Translations under genes and position numbers: made by a program
Shown here: piece after piece, positions 1 through 6,505 of the stretch
Position numbering within the stretch: the first letter of the stretch is position 1
How the letters are laid out: each line of letters begins with the position of its first letter
The notes under the pieces: model-generated
Told to the model about the DNA's origin: nothing
Database searches by the model: none
What the model saw: the letters and a program-made list of their open reading frames with translations, nothing else
Source: Marinobacter qingdaonensis
Lineage (GTDB): Bacteria > Pseudomonadota > Gammaproteobacteria > Pseudomonadales > Oleiphilaceae
DNA length: 64,000 bases
Assembly: GCF_034555935.1 (NCBI RefSeq)
Contig: NZ_JAYDCJ010000001.1
Location: 310,001 to 374,000, forward strand
Reading direction: 5' to 3'

Positions 1-454
1 TTTCGACCTTCTCGGCCGATTCCGTCACCTTGCTGATCTGGCGCCGGATCTCACTCTGGCCCACCAGCAACCGGGAGATGCCCTGGGGCGCGTCTTCGGC
101 CCACTTCAGCACCGGCGTTGCCACCGCGTAGGTCACCCCGACGATGCTCACCAGCACCAGCAGCACCAACAGCAAGGAACTGACCATGCGCGGAATGCGC
201 CAGGACACGTAGAATTTTTTCACCAGGGGCGACAACAGCAGGCTGGTCAATATCGCCAGGATGATGGGCAGGACAATCTGGTGCGCCACATACAGGGTGT
301 AGAGAATGCCGAGCGTGAACAGCCCGTAGATGGGCGTGGAGAGCTCCGCGCCAATGAGCGGGCGCGGCTGGGCTTCCGGTTCGTTGGGTTCGGGCTGGGT
401 CTTATCCGTTGGCTGATCGTCCACGTGGCGTAGGCTGTCCTGAGTTGATTCCAT
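1..454 (-). CDS. AI-2E family (PerM-type) transporter, C-terminus outside window
   Basis: Reading the minus strand from the ATG at 454-452 gives 151 codons that run off the left edge. The product has an acidic and proline-rich cytoplasmic N-terminus (about 37 residues), then hydrophobic segments at roughly residues 42-75 and 88-115, followed by a soluble stretch. That order is typical of the AI-2E/PerM (UPF0118) permeases, which are about 350 residues long and have been linked to export of small molecules or ions; the substrate here cannot be told. No clear Shine-Dalgarno precedes the ATG. Instead an 8-bp inverted repeat (460-467 with 483-490) ends five bases before it. The gene lies about 100 bp downstream of vgrG on the same strand but is probably not functionally linked to it. 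Confidence 0.8.
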   Translation of the reverse strand, partial: MESTQDSLRHVDDQPTDKTQPEPNEPEAQPRPLIGAELSTPIYGLFTLGILYTLYVAHQIVLPIILAILTSLLLSPLVKKFYVSWRIPRMVSSLLLVLLVLVSIVGVTYAVATPVLKWAEDAPQGISRLLVGQSEIRRQISKVTESAEKVE

Positions 455-459
455 GTAGC

Positions 460-490
460 CGGGCTGACCAGTCCAGGGACGTTCAGCCCG
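460..490 (-). promoter_or_regulatory. Hairpin in the leader of the AI-2E gene
   Basis: CGGGCTGA (460-467) and TCAGCCCG (483-490) are perfect 8-bp inverted repeats around a 15-base loop. On the minus strand the stem finishes just before the ATG at 454, where a ribosome-binding site would be expected. There is no T-tract after it, so it does not look like an intrinsic terminator for vgrG. A role in translation is only a guess. Confidence 0.3.
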
Positions 491-554
491 CTCCCTCATT
501 ACCTACTTTAACGCCCCTCGCCCAGGAACGCATCAGCCGCAAGTTACTGTTGTG

Positions 555-2507
555 TCAGGACTCAAGACGCCGGGGCCGTTCCGGGGACTGCACCGAGGCA
601 GGCGTCCCCGCCCCCGGCGCCCCGCCGGAGTTCATGCGCACCAAGGGCCCGGACACGGTCACCCCACTGGGGTCCACCTTCACAAAGCTGCCGCCCGCCA
701 CCAGACTCACCTCGGCGCCGGCCTCAATCACGACCTTCAGGCCGGCTTTGTGGTGAATCTCCTGCCCGGCTTCAATCAGTTGCGCCCTACCCTGGTACCC
801 GCGAAAACTCCCGCCCACGGCGTGACTGCAATCACCGCCCACCGACTCCCGGTGTCCGCCGTCCACCGTGTGATGGGCGTTACCCAAAACCCGCTCGACG
901 CAGTCGTTGCCGATCGTGAGGTGGCTGTCGTTCCGGATCACCTCGGTGCGGTTGTGCTCGGTCAGCAGGTCCAGGTTTCTCTGGGCGTGGACGTAGACCC
1001 GTTCCTGCCCGGCCTCGTCCTCGAAGCGCAGCTCGTTGCTGCCCTCGCCCTTGTGGGTTTGGGTTTTCAGGGTGGTGCGGGTCTTGTGTTCGGGCAGGGC
1101 GTACGGCGGTTGGTTGGTGGCGTGATGGGTGCGCCCGGTGATGATCGGCTGGTCCGGGTCGCCGTCGAGGAAGGACACAATCACCTCGTGCCCGATGCGC
1201 GGCAGCGCCATGAAGCCATACTGGCCACCGGCCCAGCCCTGGCTGACCCGCAGCCAGGCGCTGCTGTGTTCGTCGTTCTGGCTGTAGCGGTCCCAGGGGA
1301 AGCGCACCTTGACCCGGCCGTACTGGTCGCAATGGATTTCCTCGCCCTCCGGGCCGGTAACGATTGCGATCTGTGGGCCTTCCATGCGCGGGCGATGGGG
1401 GCACAGAGGGCGCCAGGTCTGGCTGGCCGGAATGGCGCTGAAATGGTTGTGGTAGTGGGTAGGCTCGGCCCCACCCTCTTCTTCCAGGGCCTGGGGTTGC
1501 CGGCCCAGATGGGTGACGGATGTGAGCAGCCAGGGCCGGTTCAACGCATCTTGATCGTGATCGGTGAGGTCGACCCTGGCACCGGCACTGAAGTCGGGAC
1601 GGTTGCTCTCGCCCTGGGCGGTACTGGCGTCGTTGCGCGAGGCCTCGAGGCGAGCCTGGGTAAACGGCTGGCCGCTGGCATCGGCCTTGAACCGGCCGGG
1701 GTAATCGAAGTGCTGGTAATCGTCCCGCTGGTTGGACGTGCTCGCGCCCTGCTCGTGCATCAGGGCGTAGGCCGGGTTCCGGAAGGTGTAATCCTTCAGC
1801 GCCACCGAGGCGGCCCGCACCCGCTCCTGCACGCGCAGCCGGAACACCGACGGTTGCCGGTGACTGCCGCCGGCCGTGGCGTTGTAGGCCACCGGATCGA
1901 GCGTGGGGGCATCGCCGTGGTGATCGGCAAAGATCAGGGCCGGAGGCTCGGAACCGTCGGCACTTCCATGACGATAGCGGTAATGCCAGCCCTCTTCCGC
2001 CGCCAGCCGTTCCACAAACGCCAGGTCGGTTTCCCGGTGCTGGACGCAATACTCCCGCACCTGGGACGGCCGCTTCAGCTCAAACACCGTCTCCACGATG
2101 CCGCGCTCTTCCAGCAGGGTGCGGATCATGGCCTCAGTGCCCAGGCCCTGGAAAATCCGGCTGTTGTACATCAGCCCCAATCGCCACAGCGGCGGCTGGA
2201 TCACCAGTTCGTAGCGGGTGCGGCGATGGCCGGCGTCGCCACGGGCGGCCTCGCTGACCACGCCGCTGAACCGGCGCAGGGGGACACCGTCCTGCCAGAT
2301 CAACAGCTCCACCGGCTGTTCCAGCAAGCGGCCAACATCCACATGAGGGTCAACACTGGCCAGCTCCAGCCGGCCCTGACAGAGTTCGGAGAGGCCTTCG
2401 GTCAGCGCAAAGCCAACCACGGCGAACAAATCCTGGGGGTGCTCACCGACACGGACGGTGAACTGCAATCCACTTGCCTGGGGCATGCTTTCAATCCTTT
2501 GAAGCAT
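555..2507 (-). CDS. vgrG: Type VI secretion system tip protein VgrG (TssI)
   Basis: The 650-residue product is a complete VgrG spike protein, which trimerises at the tip of the type VI secretion tube. The N-terminal gp27-like part (about residues 1-380) contains the family's 'YCVQHRETDLAFVERLAAEEG' region and a tyrosine/histidine-rich stretch. The gp5-like OB fold follows ('GRVKVRFPWDR', then 'SAWLRVSQGWAGGQYG' and 'PRIGHEVIVSFLDGDPDQP'). The C-terminal beta-helix has repeated short motifs such as 'VGGDCSHAVGGS'. There is no extra C-terminal effector domain. A GTG at 2522 is in frame, but I prefer the ATG at 2507, which has GGTGGG upstream. No other tss genes are visible, so this is an orphan or auxiliary vgrG. 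Its start faces the attC cassette cluster. Confidence 0.93.
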   Translation of the reverse strand: MLQRIESMPQASGLQFTVRVGEHPQDLFAVVGFALTEGLSELCQGRLELASVDPHVDVGRLLEQPVELLIWQDGVPLRRFSGVVSEAARGDAGHRRTRYELVIQPPLWRLGLMYNSRIFQGLGTEAMIRTLLEERGIVETVFELKRPSQVREYCVQHRETDLAFVERLAAEEGWHYRYRHGSADGSEPPALIFADHHGDAPTLDPVAYNATAGGSHRQPSVFRLRVQERVRAASVALKDYTFRNPAYALMHEQGASTSNQRDDYQHFDYPGRFKADASGQPFTQARLEASRNDASTAQGESNRPDFSAGARVDLTDHDQDALNRPWLLTSVTHLGRQPQALEEEGGAEPTHYHNHFSAIPASQTWRPLCPHRPRMEGPQIAIVTGPEGEEIHCDQYGRVKVRFPWDRYSQNDEHSSAWLRVSQGWAGGQYGFMALPRIGHEVIVSFLDGDPDQPIITGRTHHATNQPPYALPEHKTRTTLKTQTHKGEGSNELRFEDEAGQERVYVHAQRNLDLLTEHNRTEVIRNDSHLTIGNDCVERVLGNAHHTVDGGHRESVGGDCSHAVGGSFRGYQGRAQLIEAGQEIHHKAGLKVVIEAGAEVSLVAGGSFVKVDPSGVTVSGPLVRMNSGGAPGAGTPASVQSPERPRRLES

Positions 2508-2699
2508 TGGTGATGTACCCACCGGCTAAAGCGCAGCAGTCGATCCTCGACTAATCTACCCGGTGAGGTTGAGGTGAAAACTACCAGTGCGGAAGTGCTG
2601 AATCAACGCGTCGGGACTGAAGTTGCGGACTGAGTAGTGTTGGGGGCTAGAGTTATACGAACGGGTTCGCTGAATACACTGTTAAAACGTCAGGTGAGT

Positions 2700-2915
2700 A
2701 TGGAGAGCGAACCCAACAAAAGGAAGACGATGCTGGCTAACCGAGTCCTATTGGCCTCTGGAGTTGTCTTTGCATCGAGTGTCCTACTCTTTGTCGCTGC
2801 TCATCATGCTGGGCTGGACCAACCTTCTGCCTTCGGGCCAAGAATTGGCATCGCTATAGTTGGAGGCATAGCTCTGATGGTCGATCGTATTTATGTCGCG
2901 AGATATCGCCGGTAG
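2700..2915 (+). CDS. Integron cassette protein A, small two-helix membrane protein
   Basis: A 71-residue protein starting at the ATG at 2700 (AGGTG just upstream). A longer in-frame reading from 2637 would cross the probable left cassette boundary at 2652-2658, so I reject it. After a charged N-terminus (ESEPNKRK) come two hydrophobic segments, about residues 13-31 and 44-58, and a short basic tail (YVARYRR), which suggests a bitopic inner-membrane hairpin. I do not recognise a family. It is the first cassette of the array and is followed 15 bp later by attC1. AT-rich codon use fits recent acquisition. Confidence 0.6.
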   Translation: MESEPNKRKTMLANRVLLASGVVFASSVLLFVAAHHAGLDQPSAFGPRIGIAIVGGIALMVDRIYVARYRR

Positions 2916-2930
2916 CTAAGCCGTGAACTG

Positions 2931-3029
2931 TTTTAACAAGGCCATCAAATTTGTTGCAGCGACGAAAAGCGTGGCTTCCACTGGACTGCCTACGCGTTGC
3001 TTCGGCAGCCGTTTATGGCGGCGTTATGA
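2931..3029 (+). repeat. attC site 1
   Basis: The site is about 99 bp. The left box is TTTTAAC (2931-2937) and the right box is GTTATGA (3023-3029). Just inside, GCCAT (2941-2945) pairs with ATGGC (3015-3019). The layout matches attC recombination sites that fold as bottom-strand hairpins; the outer boxes deviate from the RYYYAAC/GTTRRRY consensus at one or two positions. Confidence 0.65.
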
Positions 3030-3044
3030 AGGGAAAATGGAATT

Positions 3045-3374
3045 ATGCCCAAGTTACGAGTAGCTGCCTTTTCCATCCTCTTTTTCGGCGGAGCGTTCTC
3101 GGCAGTCTCCCTAATGTTCTATTTTGGGGATTGGCAAAGGCTGGCCTTGGTTGGTTCCGCTGGGGTGTCTGTGGGCTTAGTTGCAGCACCGACCATTGAG
3201 CCAAAGTTGTTCAAGCCCCCCTGGGCTTATGAGTTGATTTTCGGGGCTCTGGCAGGAGCGATGCTGGGGTTAGAATTTGGAGTCGGAGCGGAAGCCGCAG
3301 GCATTGGGGCTTTATTGGGTGGGGTTCTTGGTTATCTTGCGCCATATTGGATCAAGCATGTAACAATCCCCTAA
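3045..3374 (+). CDS. Integron cassette protein B, small membrane protein
   Basis: A 109-residue hydrophobic protein. The ATG at 3045 lies 16 bp after attC1 and has GAAGGG upstream at usable spacing. Predicted membrane segments are at about residues 5-25, 33-50 and 62-98; the last is a long glycine/alanine-rich hydrophobic stretch (GALAGAMLGLEFG, then GIGALLGGVLGYL) that could make two helices. No conserved polar catalytic motif is visible and I do not recognise the family. It is followed three bases after the stop by attC2. Confidence 0.6.
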   Translation: MPKLRVAAFSILFFGGAFSAVSLMFYFGDWQRLALVGSAGVSVGLVAAPTIEPKLFKPPWAYELIFGALAGAMLGLEFGVGAEAAGIGALLGGVLGYLAPYWIKHVTIP

Positions 3375-3377
3375 AAC

Positions 3378-3461
3378 TCATAACAAGGCCAGGAACGGGG
3401 ACCGCTTTTTAATTGCGTCTTCGCCTGTACTGCAAAGCTGCGCATGCTGGCGGCGTTAAGT
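3378..3461 (+). repeat. attC site 2
   Basis: The site is 84 bp. The left box is TCATAAC (3378-3384) and the right box GTTAAGT (3455-3461) matches GTTRRRY exactly. The internal arms GCCAG (3388-3392) and CTGGC (3447-3451) are complementary. It starts three bases after the stop of cassette gene B. Confidence 0.75.
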
Positions 3462-3487
3462 ATTCTGGACACACGGAGGTTTAGCAT

Positions 3488-3775
3488 TTGAAGTCATGGG
3501 CATACTCACTATTAATCGCTGGTTTAGCGGGGGTGTTTGTCTCGGTGCTGGTGCTCGAAAAGAAACTACCGAGCCAAGCCTATGGAGTATCTTCCGGCTG
3601 GCTAACCTTCATCATCGTGGGGGCTCTCTGGCTTTCTTATCTCAGGCTATTTATACCTCGATGCCCCAAATGTGGTTTGGGCGTTTTTTCCATTATAGAA
3701 ATTGCCAAGTTCCCCATCATCGTTAAATCCTGGGTTAGCGCTAAGTGTTTTAAATGCGGAGAAAAACTAGAATGA
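3488..3775 (+). CDS. Integron cassette protein C, two TM segments plus zinc ribbon
   Basis: A 95-residue protein beginning with TTG at 3488, supported by GGAGGT at 3475-3480. Two membrane segments (about residues 5-22 and 37-55) are followed by a cytoplasmic C-terminus with CPKC and CFKC pairs separated by 24 residues, a zinc-ribbon arrangement. The fold is inferred from cysteine spacing and function is unknown. Cassette product E has the same architecture with a different sequence. The gene ends four bases before attC3. Confidence 0.65.
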   Translation: MKSWAYSLLIAGLAGVFVSVLVLEKKLPSQAYGVSSGWLTFIIVGALWLSYLRLFIPRCPKCGLGVFSIIEIAKFPIIVKSWVSAKCFKCGEKLE

Positions 3776-3779
3776 AAAA

Positions 3780-3851
3780 ACTTAACAATGTGGTCAACGG
3801 GACGCCAACTACGATGCGCTCCGTTGGCGCTCATTACCACTGGCGTTATAA
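3780..3851 (+). repeat. attC site 3
   Basis: This is the most regular site, 72 bp. The left box ACTTAAC (3780-3786) fits RYYYAAC exactly and the right box is GTTATAA (3845-3851). Two nested arms pair: GTGGT (3790-3794) with ACCAC (3836-3840), and GCCAAC (3804-3809) with GTTGGC (3823-3828), leaving unpaired bases between them as expected for attC hairpins. Confidence 0.8.
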
Positions 3852-3853
3852 CT

Positions 3854-4330
3854 ATGGGTAACAGGCATCTTCGAGGGCTGGGCTTTAAAGCGCCGGAAGT
3901 ATTTCGAAAATCTGAGGTAGCGATAAATCAGCTTACCCAGGCTATCGAGCTATTCTTGCAAGAAAATTTTATTTGCAGTCTCACGCTCGCTGGCGCAGCA
4001 GATGCAATTCTTGCAGGACTTCTCGAGAGTGAAGGGCAGCAGCCATCTCACGAAGTTTCTTATGATCTACTAAGAACCTTTAGGGCAGTTTTGGATCTCG
4101 ATCCTGCAATCGATCAACAATCCAAAGGGTCGATTTTTAAGGCCTGGAACAGCGGCAGAAATAAACTAAAACACCACGATCCGAGTGATGAGATTGAGTT
4201 CGAGATGAACGACTGCGACGAAGCGTACTGGATGATTCGTCGAGCTTTGAGGAATGCAGCTGCTTTAAAATTGGACGTTCGGAATAAGGTCCAATTCGAC
4301 ACTTGGGTACAGGGAAATCAAAAGCTATAA
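3854..4330 (+). CDS. Integron cassette protein D, HEPN-like
   Basis: A 158-residue mostly helical protein. A longer reading from 3788 would lie inside attC3, so the ATG at 3854, two bases after the site, is the likely start; it leaves almost no leader, as is common for cassettes. The segment CSLTLAGAADAIL (about 41-53) and the later GRNKLKHHDPSD (101-112) give an R-x4-H motif (Arg102, His107) of the kind found in HEPN ribonucleases and their relatives. HEPN proteins often act as RNA-cutting toxins or defence effectors; whether this one is catalytic is unknown, and no antitoxin gene overlaps it. The stop codon lies inside the left box of attC4. Confidence 0.65.
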   Translation: MGNRHLRGLGFKAPEVFRKSEVAINQLTQAIELFLQENFICSLTLAGAADAILAGLLESEGQQPSHEVSYDLLRTFRAVLDLDPAIDQQSKGSIFKAWNSGRNKLKHHDPSDEIEFEMNDCDEAYWMIRRALRNAAALKLDVRNKVQFDTWVQGNQKL

Positions 4331-4423
4331 CAAGTTATTGCAGTTCGTTCCGGCCCTAACGGCCCTCCACCGGATGCCCTTTTCGCTGCGCTACAAGGGC
4401 ACCGCTGAATAAAAGCGTTACGG
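4325..4423 (+). repeat. attC site 4
   Basis: The site is 99 bp. The left box CTATAAC (4325-4331) contains the stop codon of cassette gene D; the right box is GTTACGG (4417-4423). TTATT-G-CAG (4335-4343) pairs with CTGAATAA (4405-4412), leaving G4340 bulged, which resembles the extrahelical bases that set strand choice in attC sites. GCCCTT/AAGGGC arms pair further in. Confidence 0.75.
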
Positions 4424-4427
4424 AATC

Positions 4428-4715
4428 ATGAATATTCGACTTAGAAGTTTTGCGGTTGCTTTCGGTCTAGCTCCGGTAGTAATCGCTCCGCAGCTTATTG
4501 TGATTGAGCTCTGCGAGTATTTTCAGGTCGTTTGGCCCATGTTCGTCATGATTCCTTTGGTGGCTTTGGTTTTTGGTCTAGGTTGGGTGCACTGCATCAC
4601 TGGCATGAAGTGCAAAGTATGCCATGGGCATTACGGGGTTTCTTTCAGCTTTATCAGGGCCTTGTCGATCCCAGAAAAATGTATGAATTGTGGTGCACAT
4701 GCCGGCATCGCATAA
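4428..4715 (+). CDS. Integron cassette protein E, two TM segments plus zinc ribbon
   Basis: A 95-residue protein whose ATG at 4428 follows attC4 by four bases. Two hydrophobic segments (about residues 8-28 and 36-57) precede a C-terminal domain with CKVC and CMNC pairs 19 residues apart, a probable zinc ribbon. The overall plan copies cassette product C, but the residues do not align well, so either common design or distant homology is possible. The stop lies inside a GCATAAC box that looks like the left end of a fifth attC. Confidence 0.65.
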   Translation: MNIRLRSFAVAFGLAPVVIAPQLIVIELCEYFQVVWPMFVMIPLVALVFGLGWVHCITGMKCKVCHGHYGVSFSFIRALSIPEKCMNCGAHAGIA

Positions 4716-4731
4716 CAGTGCACTGTTGACG
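4710..4731 (+). repeat. Collapsed attC remnant (right edge of cassette cluster)
   Basis: GCATAAC (4710-4716) overlaps the stop of cassette gene E exactly as in attC4. Only eight bases separate it from GTTGACG (4725-4731). The centre, AACAGTGCACTGTT (4714-4727), is a perfect 14-bp palindrome. It looks like an attC whose central stem has been deleted so that the two outer boxes are nearly fused. This is an interpretation of one short site. Confidence 0.4.
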
Positions 4732-4760
4732 GTAAGCTTTGGCTTGATCCACAGGTGAAA

Positions 4761-5150
4761 ATGGAGAAATCTCACTGGTCTGAGCTCATGGAAGATGGTG
4801 AAACTCGTCTGCAGATTAATCTTTACCAGTATCTGCATCTGAGAATTCTCACGAGAACGACAAGCCGCATACAGAAGCGGCGGGTCTCTCGCAGTAGCTT
4901 TCGCGGCAAGATCATTTGGGGCGCTTTTGAAGCTCTAAAGGCAGCCGGCAAGATCACATCACCTAGGGCAATGAGGATTTTCTGGTTCTGGGTCGATGCT
5001 AGGTGGGTTTTAGCCGGACTTGAGAAGAAAAAGTTGGGAATAAACGCTTACGAGTTTCGGTTTATCCGGAAAAAGCATCTGAACCCTCAAGACATAAAAA
5101 TGAACTTCCAGGATTACAGGGCGGTTCATCAGATTCGAAATTCCATATAG
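4761..5150 (+). CDS. Hypothetical basic protein F
   Basis: A 129-residue protein from the ATG at 4761 (AGGTG upstream; an in-frame GTG at 4755 is the alternative). It is strongly basic in the middle (RTTSRIQKRRVSRSSFRGK) and tryptophan-rich around IFWFWVDARW, with no signal peptide or clear membrane segment. I recognise no family. Its AT-rich composition matches the cassettes on its left. No full attC follows it, so it may be a cassette whose site has decayed or a separate acquisition. A weak TCAGC/GCTGA stem followed by GTTTTATT about 20 bases after the stop could be a terminator. Confidence 0.5.
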   Translation: MEKSHWSELMEDGETRLQINLYQYLHLRILTRTTSRIQKRRVSRSSFRGKIIWGAFEALKAAGKITSPRAMRIFWFWVDARWVLAGLEKKKLGINAYEFRFIRKKHLNPQDIKMNFQDYRAVHQIRNSI

Positions 5151-5284
5151 CAAGATTTGCGACCATCAGCTTTCCTTTTTTGCTGAGTTTTATTCAAAAC
5201 AACTTTGCGCTGTAGTCCATGGTCGACGACCGCCGGACGCCCAACTTATCGTGGCTTCCCTTTACAGCTATACGAGACCAAGAC

Positions 5285-5785
5285 ATGAATCTCACAATCC
5301 GCACGGAAACACCGCAGGATGCGGAACACATCCACACCGTCACCGAACAGGCGTTCCAAAACGCCCCCCATACCGATCACACCGAGCAGTTCATCGTTCA
5401 GGCGCTTCGGAAGTCTGACGCACTGACTGTCTCCCTGGTGGCCGAATCCGATGGGAAGATCATCGGCCATGTGGCGATCTCGCCGGTGCGCATTTCCGAC
5501 GGTGCGGCCCACTGGTTCGGGCTGGGGCCGATGTCCGTGCTGCCGGCGTACCAGGGCCAGGGCGTGGGCTCTCAACTGATGAAACGAGCGCTTGCCGATC
5601 TTGATGCCAAGGGGGCCTCGGGCTGTGTCCTGCTGGGCGATCCCCATTACTACGGGCGCTTTGGCTTCAAGGTCGTCGAGGGGCTGGTTTTCCCTGGGGT
5701 GCCCGCCGAATACTTCCAGGCCGTGTCCTTCGGCGTGGCGTTTCCCCAGGGCGAGGTGACCTACCATGACGCCTTTTCAGCCTAG
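5285..5785 (+). CDS. GNAT family N-acetyltransferase (YhbS-like)
   Basis: The 166-residue product is a GNAT acetyltransferase of the YhbS type, which moves an acetyl group from acetyl-CoA to an unidentified amine. Visible features are the N-terminal 'IRTETPQDAEHI', the beta4 strand 'GLGPMSVLPAYQGQGVGSQLM' (abridged here; the Q-G-Q-G-V-G acetyl-CoA loop is clear) and 'LLGDPHYYGRFGFK', which is characteristic of this subgroup. An in-frame ATG at 5219 would add 22 residues with no similarity to the family, so I chose the ATG at 5285. GC content is back to the chromosomal level, so it marks the right flank of the cassette island. Confidence 0.85.
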   Translation: MNLTIRTETPQDAEHIHTVTEQAFQNAPHTDHTEQFIVQALRKSDALTVSLVAESDGKIIGHVAISPVRISDGAAHWFGLGPMSVLPAYQGQGVGSQLMKRALADLDAKGASGCVLLGDPHYYGRFGFKVVEGLVFPGVPAEYFQAVSFGVAFPQGEVTYHDAFSA

Positions 5786-5801
5786 CGCCGCTCGATAGAC
5801 T

Positions 5802-6095
5802 ATGGACGACAAGCTAACCCTGCTCCCCCCGCACATGCCCGGCGAACCACCACCGCCGGGCGCCGTGCTTGCGGATGCCAGCAAGCTCGCCCACATCAAC
5901 ACCTACGGCGATCTGCCCCGCTGGTACCGGGATTACCCGTTCATCTGCCTCGACTGCGGCGCGGCGCAGACCTGGACCGCGGAACAGCAGAAGTGGTACT
6001 ACGAGGAAGCAAAGGGCCATCTCTGGGCGGTGGCGGTCCGTTGCCGGCCCTGCCGCCAGCGGCGCAAGCAGGGCGACCATCAAAACGACGACTGA
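5802..6095 (+). CDS. Zinc-ribbon domain protein (zf-trcl type)
   Basis: A 97-residue soluble protein with the conserved layout of the small 'probable zinc ribbon' (zf-trcl) family. 'YRDYPFICLDCGAAQTWTAEQQKWYYEEAKG' is the family signature (positions about 42-72) and 'RCRPCRQRRK' follows, giving two CxxC pairs (Cys50/Cys53, Cys80/Cys83 approximately). The N-terminus is proline-rich. No biochemical role is established for the family. It starts 16 bp after the GNAT gene on the same strand and could be co-transcribed with it. Confidence 0.8.
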   Translation: MDDKLTLLPPHMPGEPPPPGAVLADASKLAHINTYGDLPRWYRDYPFICLDCGAAQTWTAEQQKWYYEEAKGHLWAVAVRCRPCRQRRKQGDHQNDD

Positions 6096-6505
6096 CCCAT
6101 CGCCGCAACTGGCCCCGACAATGCCGCCACTCATACCCTGGGCTCCATCACCGCTCAGCCGCGCCAAAACGACCGCAGCCGGCGTACTACGGCGCGTACC
6201 AGATCCCGACGGGCCCGACGCTGATCCTGCCTCACCCGTTCAAGGTTGATGCCCCCTCGCCCATTCCGGTACCTGCGCGGAATGGACTCCGGCCGTGGTT
6301 GATAGGCTCCACCGCCCTCGTTCCCGTTGCCATCGCGACGGGCTACGGCGGTGCCGGTGTAGTAGGTGTGTGCGTGTCCTGAATAGATCATGTCTTTAAC
6401 CTCCATTCCGCCGCCCGGGTTGTGGGGCTTGGGTATCTCATGGCTTCAGGAACATGCTAGTTTTGTTCTATCGTGCAAACTATTCCAAAAGAGTGAATAA
6501 GAACT
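6096..6505 (+). other. 410-bp gap with a possible decayed gene divergent from LysR
   Basis: I see no convincing gene. On the minus strand an ATG at 6391 has an excellent GGAGGT seven bases upstream. It opens about 79 codons ending at 6155, whose second half becomes arginine-rich and unlike a real protein. Other frames are broken by stops. The position, divergent from a LysR gene, is where a regulated target would be expected, so this may be a frameshifted remnant. The last 70 bases before 6506 are AT-rich and should hold the lysR promoter. Confidence 0.35.

Larger units (their letters stand above)
2652..4731 (+). mobile_element. Integron cassette cluster lacking an integrase (CALIN)
   Basis: Five small genes, all on the plus strand, are each followed at 0-15 bp by an attC-like site. 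Four sites are full-length (72-99 bp), each starting with an R''-type box ending AAC, ending with a GTT box, and carrying internal complementary arms. The fifth is a 22-bp remnant. Base composition is visibly AT-richer than the flanks. No intI gene or convincing attI is in the window, hence CALIN. A GTTATAC box at 2652-2658 may be the left boundary, but no partner box was found for it. The cluster sits head to head with vgrG on its left; a normal-GC GNAT gene lies to its right. Confidence 0.75.

Noticed and set aside
555..2513. Long plus-strand open frame of 653 codons opposite vgrG
   Set aside because: It mirrors the vgrG frame; its sequence is low-complexity Gly/Ala/Val/His-rich with no family pattern, while the minus-strand product is a clear VgrG.
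2652..2658. GTTATAC box as the right end of a further attC or an attI
   Set aside because: No matching RYYYAAC box or complementary arms were found in the 110 bp upstream, so only a possible boundary is claimed.
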